A DNA stretch of 64,000 bases. Origin: an uncultured Bacilli bacterium (GTDB taxonomy: Bacteria; Bacillota_I; Bacilli_A; RF39; UBA660). The notes under the pieces were generated by a model. That model worked only from the letters and a program-made list of their open reading frames with translations. It made no database searches and was not told where the DNA came from. Below, piece by piece: positions 25,542 through 33,648 of the stretch (positions are counted from its first letter, which is position 1; every line of letters begins with the position of its first letter). The DNA lies in the NCBI GenBank assembly GCA_947629375.1, contig CANRDN010000001.1, positions 62,001 to 126,000 of the forward strand, in the 5' to 3' direction. The translations under genes and the position numbers were made by a program.

Positions 25542-27845
25542 CTATCCAGCTACTCTTGTGTTACCTGTATAAGTATAACCATTATTTAATAAGTTTGTAT
25601 CATTATATTTGCTCCATACATAATCTGTATAAGCTTTTTTAACTAATGTACGTTGTCTATATCTATATTTATAAACATCTTTATAAACTGGTGTTCTAAC
25701 TATCTCGTAGTTAACAAAGATTTTAACTGTATCAAATACTTCGATTTCTCTTGTTGCTGTAGATGCACACTTAACAGTAACTCCTGAAGTTGTTACGGTA
25801 GTACTTGATGTTACTGTTCCAACTGTTCTTGTATATTTGTTCCAAATCTTTTTAGGATTTAATTCACAACCACTACACTTCTTATCGAATCCTACAAATT
25901 CATATTTAACTGATAATGAATCTGTTGGCCATCCTGTTGTTGTAACCATACCAGCAAATTGCCAATCTGTTCCTTCTTTAACTGCGTAAGTTGTTTGTGT
26001 CTTATAATCTCTATAATAATTGTATCCTGTACAATAAGTTTGTTGTGCAGTTCCAACCTTAATTGTCTTGTATTGATAGAATGCTTCTCCAGGTGTTTCT
26101 TTATAATAATCAACTACAGTAGACTTTCCTAAATCTTCTACTTCTAGTAAAGTAAATTTACCAAATTGAGGCTTATTATTTGGATTATATGTTGAATTTG
26201 TCCAATCTGTCCAAGCACTGTATTGATTTGGAATACTCTTTTGATATTGATATTCTATGTTGTCTCGTTTTTCAACTGTAATACTACATGTTGCAACATT
26301 TCCTGCATTATCTCTTACATATCCATATACTGTATGTTTTCCAGTAGTAGATATTGTATAAGTTGTATTTCCTGCAAATGTTGTAGATTTACCAATTCCG
26401 AAAGCATTAACTCCACTTTCTTTATCAGTTCTAGATGCAAATCCAACTACTACATTAGATGTGTAATATCCATTTGAATTAAATGTTCCACTTGTTACTT
26501 TTAATGAACAAGATGGTTTTACTGAATCTTTCTTAACTGTAATACTACATGTTGCTTTATGTCCATTTGAATCTTGAACATATCCGTAAACAACATTGGA
26601 TCCATTACCACTAACTGTATACGTATTATTTCCAGCATATGTCTCACTTGTTCCTAAACCGAATGCAGTTATTTTAGCACCATTTGTTGTTGTTTTTGAT
26701 GCAAATGTAACATTAACATTTCCTGTATACCATCCATTTGATCCTAGTGTTCCACTTGCTACTTTTAATGAACAACTTGGAACTGAATCGGTATTTGTTT
26801 TTTGACGAGTAACAGTTATATCACATTGTGATACATTTCCTGCATAGTCTTTAACATATCCATATACTTTATGTGTTCCATTAGTTGTAATTGTATATTT
26901 TGAAACATTGTTAAATGTTGCTTTTGATGAGTTAGTTAATCCATAACTAAATACACCACTTGTAGCATCTGTCTTTGATGCAAATCCAACTACTACATCA
27001 GAAATATAAGTTCCATTTCCTGAAGTACTTCCAGATAGTACCTTCAATTGACAAGATGGTTTTACTGTATCTTTCTTAACAGCTAAACTACACATTGCAG
27101 TTTTTCCATTTGAATCTTTTACATAACCATAAACTGTTGTAGTTCCATCTTTAGATACTGTATAAGAACTATTTCCATTGAAGCTTGCAGTAGAGCTTGT
27201 TCCCATTCCAAAGTATGTTATTGTTCCATTTGTTGTTGACTTAGTTTTAAACTTAACTGTTGCATTTCCTAAGTACCAACCATTATTTCCTCTTGTACCA
27301 CTTGAAACATATAGAGTACAAGATGGTCCAGATTGTTCTGTTGGCTTACTTGGTGTTCCTTCTTCTTTTTCACAAATTGCAGATGTACAATATGAATAAC
27401 ATCCTAACTCAACTATAATATAGTCTTCTTGATCTGGACATTTTAAATTAACTTTCAATTCATAATGATCATCTACTTTAGTTAATTTAACATATGATTC
27501 TTCTGTGTCACAAGAATCACCATTTTTATCTGTGAATGGTAATAATAATTTCATATCTAACATTTGTTGTAATGTTAGTTTTACACTATCACCATCATTT
27601 TTAGGTAACTTGTCTGTTGTGAAATAAAAAAGTGCAGCATTTTTCATTTCTTGAATATTAGCATTAAATATTCTATCTGCTAATGAATTTAGATAAGTAT
27701 TATCCCCATTATTTGAATTATTATTGGAATTTTTTGGCATAGGTAATAACCACATCAATAATAATATAAAAATTACTACCAATATAAGACTTAACACAAA
27801 TGTCTTAATTGGCAAACCTTTTTTCTCTTCATCTTCTGTATACAT
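25542..27845 (-). CDS. Surface protein with pilin-like N-terminus and five Ig-like repeats
   Basis: 767 residues. Short charged cytoplasmic end, one TM (about 14-34), then an extracellular module (about 45-160) with NxxIQEMKNAALFYF and LTLQQMLDMKLLLPF, reminiscent of pseudopilin/minor-pilin heads, and several Cys. Residues ~170-527 hold five ~72-residue Ig-like repeats, each starting SCxLKVxSG and ending xVYGYVxDxxGxxxxC, with one conserved Cys pair per repeat. The C-terminal 240 residues are Tyr/Thr-rich and contain CSGC. It lies 17 bp upstream of the giant membrane protein, so the two are probably co-expressed surface components. No sorting signal; anchoring is by the N-terminal TM. Confidence 0.7.
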   Translation of the reverse strand: MYTEDEEKKGLPIKTFVLSLILVVIFILLLMWLLPMPKNSNNNSNNGDNTYLNSLADRIFNANIQEMKNAALFYFTTDKLPKNDGDSVKLTLQQMLDMKLLLPFTDKNGDSCDTEESYVKLTKVDDHYELKVNLKCPDQEDYIIVELGCYSYCTSAICEKEEGTPSKPTEQSGPSCTLYVSSGTRGNNGWYLGNATVKFKTKSTTNGTITYFGMGTSSTASFNGNSSYTVSKDGTTTVYGYVKDSNGKTAMCSLAVKKDTVKPSCQLKVLSGSTSGNGTYISDVVVGFASKTDATSGVFSYGLTNSSKATFNNVSKYTITTNGTHKVYGYVKDYAGNVSQCDITVTRQKTNTDSVPSCSLKVASGTLGSNGWYTGNVNVTFASKTTTNGAKITAFGLGTSETYAGNNTYTVSGNGSNVVYGYVQDSNGHKATCSITVKKDSVKPSCSLKVTSGTFNSNGYYTSNVVVGFASRTDKESGVNAFGIGKSTTFAGNTTYTISTTGKHTVYGYVRDNAGNVATCSITVEKRDNIEYQYQKSIPNQYSAWTDWTNSTYNPNNKPQFGKFTLLEVEDLGKSTVVDYYKETPGEAFYQYKTIKVGTAQQTYCTGYNYYRDYKTQTTYAVKEGTDWQFAGMVTTTGWPTDSLSVKYEFVGFDKKCSGCELNPKKIWNKYTRTVGTVTSSTTVTTSGVTVKCASTATREIEVFDTVKIFVNYEIVRTPVYKDVYKYRYRQRTLVKKAYTDYVWSKYNDTNLLNNGYTYTGNTRVAG

Positions 27846-27847
27846 AA

Positions 27848-28162
27848 TTACATTCTCCCCCTTAAGATTTGTGATGTATTATAACACCTTTTATCTTTTT
27901 TGTCAACATATTCATTGAGCTTTGCTAAAGTGCAACCGCCATTAAAGCAATCAATGTTGTATTCTGCTACCCTTTTGTCTTTTTTCAACATACTTAACAC
28001 TTCCTTTTTAAGAATCTCTTTTCCTACTCCGTGTATAATAGCAACTTCTTTATTTCCTAACTTCATATTATCATCTATAAAGTTATTAACTTTAATTTTA
28101 GCACCAACCCTGTCTTCTCCGTGTAAATCAAGTTGGGGCATACTTTCTCTAAATAGTATCAT
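27848..28162 (-). CDS. Stand-alone Smr domain protein
   Basis: 104 residues from the ATG at 28162 (alternatives are a TTG at 28177 and an ATG at 28141 giving MPQLDLHG). Smr signatures: LDLHGEDR, IIHGVGKEILK in place of the commoner HGKGTG, and CFNGGCT near the end. The Smr domain is the C-terminal nuclease/nucleic-acid-binding unit of MutS2 and of small proteins acting in ribosome rescue and RNA cleavage. The gene start overlaps the preceding kinase gene by up to 14 bp. Confidence 0.8.
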   Translation of the reverse strand: MILFRESMPQLDLHGEDRVGAKIKVNNFIDDNMKLGNKEVAIIHGVGKEILKKEVLSMLKKDKRVAEYNIDCFNGGCTLAKLNEYVDKKDKRCYNTSQILRGRM

Positions 28163-29048
28163 TATATACTTTTTCAACTCTTTCTAGTTCAGGAATAGAA
28201 TACCTACTTCCAAGAGTCTCTACAGATAACGCTCCAGTAATGTTTGAAAATCTCATAGCTTTTTCTAAACTAAAGTTATTAGCAAGAGCATAGACAAACG
28301 CACCGTGGAATATATCACCAGCTCCAGTAGAATCAATTGCTTTAGCTTTTATACTTGGTACAATTTTATATAGTCCATTGACGCAAGTAAAGCATCCATA
28401 TTCTTCTAAAGTAATTATAAGATTACCTTTTATTGTTTTCTTTATTTCTTTATATGCATCTACTATAGAATCAAAATCATTATAATCTATTTTTACTTTT
28501 GATAACTCTTCAGCAAAATCGTGAGAACAAACAACATAATTAACTATCTTGGCAAGTTCAAGTGTTGCTTCTTTTAAGCTACCTGCATCAAGTATTGTAA
28601 TAGCATTCGGATTTTTCTTGATTAATTCTAAAGCAAAGTCTTTCTCATATCCATCAAACAATATGTAATCAAATTCATCAGTTATCTCTACTGGTTCCAT
28701 TTTAATATCTTTATCCCTACTTGTTAAAATTGTTCTAGATCCAATACTAGTATTAGCAATTATATAACTTGATGTCGTTGAAAACTTATCACTTACCTGT
28801 AAATATTTAGTATTTACTCCTACTTTTTCATATTCTTTTATAATTTTTTCACCATAATGGTCATTACCAATTATTCCAGCAAAATAAGTATTCATTCCCC
28901 ATTTTGCAAGAAGATAGGCGCAATTTGATGAACTTCCTCCACCACACTCAACCTTTTTTTCTAATCTAACCTTCTTATTCTCAATTGGATAATGATCTAA
29001 TGGTAAAGTAATATCATAAGCTGATTGACCTACACACATTATTTTCAT
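28149..29048 (-). CDS. PfkB-family carbohydrate kinase
   Basis: 299 residues. Ribokinase-like fold with N-terminal GQSAYDITLP, the GGGSSNCAYLLAKWG substrate region, and the C-terminal PfkB signature DSTGAGDIFHGAFVYAL with catalytic Asp in GAGD. Such enzymes phosphorylate sugars or nucleosides; the substrate cannot be assigned from sequence. The site AGGTGG precedes the ATG. Followed by the Smr gene with overlapping ends. Confidence 0.9.
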   Translation of the reverse strand: MKIMCVGQSAYDITLPLDHYPIENKKVRLEKKVECGGGSSSNCAYLLAKWGMNTYFAGIIGNDHYGEKIIKEYEKVGVNTKYLQVSDKFSTTSSYIIANTSIGSRTILTSRDKDIKMEPVEITDEFDYILFDGYEKDFALELIKKNPNAITILDAGSLKEATLELAKIVNYVVCSHDFAEELSKVKIDYNDFDSIVDAYKEIKKTIKGNLIITLEEYGCFTCVNGLYKIVPSIKAKAIDSTGAGDIFHGAFVYALANNFSLEKAMRFSNITGALSVETLGSRYSIPELERVEKVYNDTI

Positions 29049-29140
29049 TTATACCACCTATATATCATTATAGCAAATTTAACATTTTTATTAAAGTATT
29101 TTTAATATCATTAGTCACCATTTGACTATTAATTTGTTTT

Positions 29141-29578
29141 TTATTTTAACAAATCAAGTTTTTCAAGAGCATATTTAGCAAAAGGAGATAATTCTTCTTT
29201 CTTTAAAGTGTCAATTTGATACCAATTTGCTCCATTAGAATCAAGGCCATCACCATCATCTTTTAAATTTAAATCAGAAGTTTTTACCTTATAAAGTATT
29301 CCAATATGGTGTAAATCCTCATATAAATCTTTTTCCATTTCCCATTTAATATTAGTTGCAGTAACATCAAACAATTCGTAACTATCTATAGTTATTCCTG
29401 CTTCTTCCATTATTTCTCTTTTAAGTGTCTCACTAGGAAGTTCTGTATGTTCTATTCCACCTCCAGGTAAATCAAGTTTACCTTTATAGCCACCTCTTGC
29501 TTTTCTAATTAGTGCAATCTTATCTTCATTAATTATTATTCCGTATGAACCAATATGAGTTTTAACAACTGTTTCCAT
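29141..29578 (-). CDS. Nudix hydrolase
   Basis: 145 residues from ATG 29578 (site AAGGAG; the TTG just before it is not needed). The Nudix box reads GGGIEHTELPSETLKREIMEEAGI, split here only by the family spacing: Gly, Glu and the REIMEE core are present. Substrate class is nucleoside diphosphate derivatives; the exact one is unknown. Stand-alone gene between the kinase and the exonuclease. Confidence 0.88.
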   Translation of the reverse strand: METVVKTHIGSYGIIINEDKIALIRKARGGYKGKLDLPGGGIEHTELPSETLKREIMEEAGITIDSYELFDVTATNIKWEMEKDLYEDLHHIGILYKVKTSDLNLKDDGDGLDSNGANWYQIDTLKKEELSPFAKYALEKLDLLK

Positions 29579-29654
29579 CAAAACTTTCTCCTTTTCTACA
29601 ATCTATAACCGTTCTTCACCAGTTATTTCGTGTACTGTTAAACTTTGTTCTATC

Positions 29655-30851
29655 TTAATCAGCATTTACTGTGATTGCTTGAACTTTGTTTTTTAAAGCT
29701 AAATATACTCTAGCAGTTGTAATTGCATCAGCTAATGCTCTATGAGCTTGAGGGTTTTCAATACCTAAAGCTTTGCTAACACTCTCAAGTTTATTATTTG
29801 TAGAATTAATTATGCCACTTAATTTTTCTGCTAAATTTTCAGCATCGTAATATTGATTATTTATTGTTATATTACAAGCCTTTCCTGCATCATATAAAAA
29901 CCAACTATCAAATTTCTTACAATTATATCCAACTAAAATATCATCTTTTATAAATTCTACAAACTCTGGTAAAATTTCCCAAATCATTTTAGCATCCTTT
30001 ACCATTTCATTTGTAATCCCAGTAAGTCTTTCAACACTTCGAGGAATGTTTTTTTTATCAGGATGGACAAGTTCTTGAAATAAAAATTCTTTTTCTTCTA
30101 CAACTTTACCATTTACAACTCTAATAGCAGCAAGTTCTATTATAGAATCACTTATATGACTTAATCCTGTCGTTTCTATATCAAACGCTACAAACGAATC
30201 AAAATCAACATCCAAATGAATTTTTCTTATTGGATAATCAATCATTCTAGTGCTATTTTTTGGTCTTGTAAAATTAACATCAATATTCAAAGATTTCATA
30301 AAATCACAATATTTTTTTTGACTTTCTTGTGTCTTTGGAAAATATGGATCTTTTTTATTATTACTAATCCTTTCAAAATCTGTATGATCTTTTTTAATTG
30401 ATTCATTTTTATCTAAATTAATAATAATCTTATATAAATTACCAGCTAAATCATATCTTCTCGTTTTAGTATAATAGCTAGCTAAAGACTTTAAAACAGC
30501 AATATCGTTACTAAATTCATATAATAAATTATTAGCATACTTTTCTGCCTTTTCATAATTGCTATCAGAAAAATAAGCATTAATTAAAGCACACTTTATT
30601 TTATTCTTATCCATATTAGATACATCATTAGACTCAAGTATAAGTAAGGCATTTGGGTACAAAAACTCTTTTTTATCTTCAGGAACAACTAACTCATCAT
30701 TTAAATATGAATTAATAATGTAAAACTCACGTAATGGGCACGGCAATCCTTGTGTTAATTTTTTTATTCTATTATCAAACTCTTCACTAGTTATTTCGTC
30801 TGTTTTATATAAATTAATTGTTTTTATATATTCATCCTTATTTATAATCAT
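29655..30851 (-). CDS. DEDDh 3'-5' exonuclease with helical N-terminal domain
   Basis: 398 residues. Residues 1-~170 are helical and TPR-like (YEKAEKYANNLLYEF, YDLAGNLYKIIINLD). Residues ~220-390 are a DnaQ/PolC-epsilon-like exonuclease: FDIETTGL (DxE), NIPRSVERLTGIT, GYNCKKFDSWFL (second Asp; the usual HN is CK here) and AHRALADA with His and Asp. Function is probably DNA or RNA 3'-end trimming. The TPR fusion suggests recruitment by a partner. It overlaps the 68-residue gene by 14 bp and lies at the start of the accessory region. Confidence 0.85.
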   Translation of the reverse strand: MIINKDEYIKTINLYKTDEITSEEFDNRIKKLTQGLPCPLREFYIINSYLNDELVVPEDKKEFLYPNALLILESNDVSNMDKNKIKCALINAYFSDSNYEKAEKYANNLLYEFSNDIAVLKSLASYYTKTRRYDLAGNLYKIIINLDKNESIKKDHTDFERISNNKKDPYFPKTQESQKKYCDFMKSLNIDVNFTRPKNSTRMIDYPIRKIHLDVDFDSFVAFDIETTGLSHISDSIIELAAIRVVNGKVVEEKEFLFQELVHPDKKNIPRSVERLTGITNEMVKDAKMIWEILPEFVEFIKDDILVGYNCKKFDSWFLYDAGKACNITINNQYYDAENLAEKLSGIINSTNNKLESVSKALGIENPQAHRALADAITTARVYLALKNKVQAITVNAD

Positions 30852-31044
30852 AAGTATCGTCTTCTTCTATATATTTATTTAAGTCGTATCTATTTTCTTG
30901 GGCTATTTTAATTAATTCGTCACAAGAAGCATTTTCTACATCACTCAAATCAACAATTGCCATAGGAAAGCCACAAAACATTGCTCCTTCAAAATCATCC
31001 ATTAAATCCCTTCTTAATCTTTCATAATCAATATTATTTCTCAT
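30838..31044 (-). CDS. Small acidic protein, unknown
   Basis: 68 residues, acidic, with MDDFEGAMFCGFPMAIVDLSDV and a tail EEDDTYDYK. No family recognised. It is 21 bp downstream of the first DUF4116-type gene and overlaps the exonuclease start by 14 bp, so the three are probably one transcript. Overlap and composition support a real gene. Confidence 0.6.
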   Translation of the reverse strand: MRNNIDYERLRRDLMDDFEGAMFCGFPMAIVDLSDVENASCDELIKIAQENRYDLNKYIEEDDTYDYK

Positions 31045-31065
31045 ATTCTACTCCCACTTATTAAT

Positions 31066-32520
31066 TTAAAAATCCTTTATTGATTTCATAAATTCCTTAT
31101 CTTTTTTTAGTTCTTTATTTATATATTTTATAGCTTCTTTATTTTGTTTTACTGCCATTATTACTATTTCTTTATCAGCTTTCAATTCAACACTTGCAAA
31201 TTCTAATGCATAACCATTTTGTTTTACCGCTTCAAGAACTATTTTTCTATCTTTTCTTAGTTTTTCACCGGCTGCTGACAAGCCTCCCCAACCATTTTGC
31301 TTTATCGCTTCCATTACCACTTCTTCATCGTTTCTTAATTCATTGCTGGCAAATGCAAGAGCTAAACCATTCTGTTTAACTGCAGCCATAACTATATATT
31401 TGTTATTTTTTAATTTATTACTGACAAATTGTAAAGCGTAACCACATTTTTTTACGACTTTTAATACAAAATCGAAATCATTTTTTAGTTCGTCACTGGC
31501 ACATTCAAAAACCAAACCATCTTGGTATTCCTTACATTCTTGCTCTAAAGCTTCAAATACTATTTCTTTATCATTTCGAAACTCTTCACTTGCAGATGCT
31601 AAAGCATACCCATCGTGCTTTATCGCTTCCATTACTACTTCTTTATCACTTCTAAATTTTTTATTGACATAACCAAGAGGGCAACCGTATCTTATTGCTT
31701 CTATTACCAATTCTCTATCATTTTGCAATTTTTCACTCATTTTATTAAAAGCATATCCATCTTGTCTTATTGCTTCTAATACAAAATTCTTATCATTACG
31801 TATCTTTTCACTAGCATATTCAATTGCTAAACCATTTTCTTTTAATACTTCTAATACGAATTTTTCATCACTTCGTAGTTCTTCACTAGCATATTTAAAT
31901 GCATTCGCCTGTTTTTTAACAGCTACTAATACAACTTCTCTATCGTTTTTTAGTTCATCACTTACATAGTGTAAAATAAAACCACATTGTTTCGCAATTT
32001 CTAGTACTACTTCTTTATTGTTTTTATATTCTTTGTATTTAGTTTCTAATTCCTCTGGATAATCAATTAGTCTTTTAATTATGTCATTTTTTCTTGTATA
32101 AACTTTGTTTTCTTCTTCATCTTCTTCTTTGATTAGTTTGTTGTACCACTTAACTTTTTCAGTATTTGACATTTTTTTATATTTATCCATAAATTCAGGG
32201 TAATCACTACAATACTCAGATAAATAATCTTCAATGTCATCTAAACTTTCTTCTTCAACTCTATCTAAAATTGAACCCACAACATAATTAAGGCCTATTT
32301 CTTTAAGAAGTTTTTCATAGTTTTCTTTTAAAGCTTTCTTCCCTATTAAAACGTTATCTTCCCAATATGGAAATGTTTCATTTGATAAAACTCCTAATCC
32401 TGTTTCTTTATCAATATATTCTAAAGCCAAATTACAGTCATCATAATAATAAACACCATTTGGTTCTCCATGTTCTTCTATATATTTTTTTAGTTTTTCT
32501 TTTACTTCTTCTCTTGTCAT
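31066..32520 (-). CDS. DUF4116-type repeat protein (13 repeats)
   Basis: 484 residues. The N-terminal ~155 residues start MTREEVKEKLKKYIEEHG and are shared with the 806-residue protein. They are followed by 13 tandem ~25-residue units of the form (Y/F)ASxELRNDKEVVxEAVKQNGYAL; two consecutive units correspond to one Pfam DUF4116. Each unit is predicted as a helical hairpin, so the array should form a solenoid. Units are more diverged here than in the larger paralogue. DUF4116 has no established function. Site GGAG 10 bp before ATG. Two paralogues lie immediately upstream. Confidence 0.8.
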   Translation of the reverse strand: MTREEVKEKLKKYIEEHGEPNGVYYYDDCNLALEYIDKETGLGVLSNETFPYWEDNVLIGKKALKENYEKLLKEIGLNYVVGSILDRVEEESLDDIEDYLSEYCSDYPEFMDKYKKMSNTEKVKWYNKLIKEEDEEENKVYTRKNDIIKRLIDYPEELETKYKEYKNNKEVVLEIAKQCGFILHYVSDELKNDREVVLVAVKKQANAFKYASEELRSDEKFVLEVLKENGLAIEYASEKIRNDKNFVLEAIRQDGYAFNKMSEKLQNDRELVIEAIRYGCPLGYVNKKFRSDKEVVMEAIKHDGYALASASEEFRNDKEIVFEALEQECKEYQDGLVFECASDELKNDFDFVLKVVKKCGYALQFVSNKLKNNKYIVMAAVKQNGLALAFASNELRNDEEVVMEAIKQNGWGGLSAAGEKLRKDRKIVLEAVKQNGYALEFASVELKADKEIVIMAVKQNKEAIKYINKELKKDKEFMKSIKDF

Positions 32521-32663
32521 ATAATAGTTTCTCCATTAATATTATATTTTAACTTTTATTAATAAAATAAATATATTATTCATTAAAAAAATAAAGTTTT
32601 TTTACACATTTACATACATAATTTTTCTTGTAATCATATTCTTCCATAATCTAAGGGATATGA

Positions 32664-33647
32664 TTATTTTTTGATAGTTTCTTTTATCACTTCTTTATCA
32701 TTTTTTAATTTATCACTGGCATAATCAAAAGCATAAGCATTAACTTCAATAGCATCAAGTATGAATTTTTTTTCATTTTTTAACCATTCAGGAATTTTAT
32801 CCATATACTTAACACAGCAACCTATTTTAGATAATAAACCATTATATGTTTTTTCATCAATGTCATTTATATTGTTAATTTTATCATCTAAAACTTTCTC
32901 TTTGTATTCTTTTGTTAATGGATTATATTCAATCTCATACCAATATTCTTTGTTAGATTCAAAAAAAGTATTCTGATCTTCAATATCTATACTTTCTAAA
33001 GCAGTATAATAGTCATCTTTACTTATATCGCTATCTTCACACATATCTTTAAAATCATCATAAGTAAAACAACCCGCTGGCATATATTGTAATTCATTAA
33101 GTGAATCTTCATAATCACTTTTCGTAAACTTCTTTTTATTAACCTTAAATAAATCACAGAATTTTTCATATGGCAATTGCTTCTCAAATTCTTTGTTATA
33201 TATGTATTGCATATCTTCATAGTACAAGAAAGCGTTTATGTGAAGTATTTTTCCGTCAAAATTAGCTTCAATACAATCATCTATCGTTAGCTCACCACCA
33301 TTAATACCACCATAAAATGTAACATTTTGAGAAATGTCTGCAATGGTTTCAAAAAACTTAAAGTTTTCAATGTCATATCCACCACATAGTCTCTCAGAAT
33401 AAAAGTCTAAGAAATATTCTTTATCATCTTTTAGTTCAGATAAAACACCTTCAAGATTTTTTTCTTCATAAAGATTAAATCCATCTACTAATTTTTTAGA
33501 GATATTGTCTAATGTAAAAGAAACAATAGGAGAATCAAAATAAAATTCACTTCCTCTATCATATTTTTTTATAATTCCTTTTAAAATCTTTTCAAATTCT
33601 TTCTTTTTACCTTTTATTCTTAAACTTGTCGTATAAAATAATCCCAT
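32664..33647 (-). CDS. Unknown protein with short DUF4116-type tail
   Basis: 327 residues. Residues 1-~280 are not repeat-like: MGLFYTTSLRIKGKKKEFEKI, an acidic middle with YMPAGCFTYDDFKDMCED, and no motif I know. The final ~45 residues carry about two DUF4116-type units (DYASDKLKNDKEVIKETIKK). It begins 1 bp after the stop of the 806-residue repeat protein, with a GGAGGT site inside the intergenic/stop region, so it is co-translated. It could be the effector or partner of the repeat solenoid. Confidence 0.7.
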   Translation of the reverse strand: MGLFYTTSLRIKGKKKEFEKILKGIIKKYDRGSEFYFDSPIVSFTLDNISKKLVDGFNLYEEKNLEGVLSELKDDKEYFLDFYSERLCGGYDIENFKFFETIADISQNVTFYGGINGGELTIDDCIEANFDGKILHINAFLYYEDMQYIYNKEFEKQLPYEKFCDLFKVNKKKFTKSDYEDSLNELQYMPAGCFTYDDFKDMCEDSDISKDDYYTALESIDIEDQNTFFESNKEYWYEIEYNPLTKEYKEKVLDDKINNINDIDEKTYNGLLSKIGCCVKYMDKIPEWLKNEKKFILDAIEVNAYAFDYASDKLKNDKEVIKETIKK

Positions 33648-33648
33648 T

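Noticed and set aside
32600-32680. Terminator TAATCATAT/ATATGATTA after the 327-residue gene
   Set aside because: The loop is long (about 17 bases) and there is no T tract on the minus strand.
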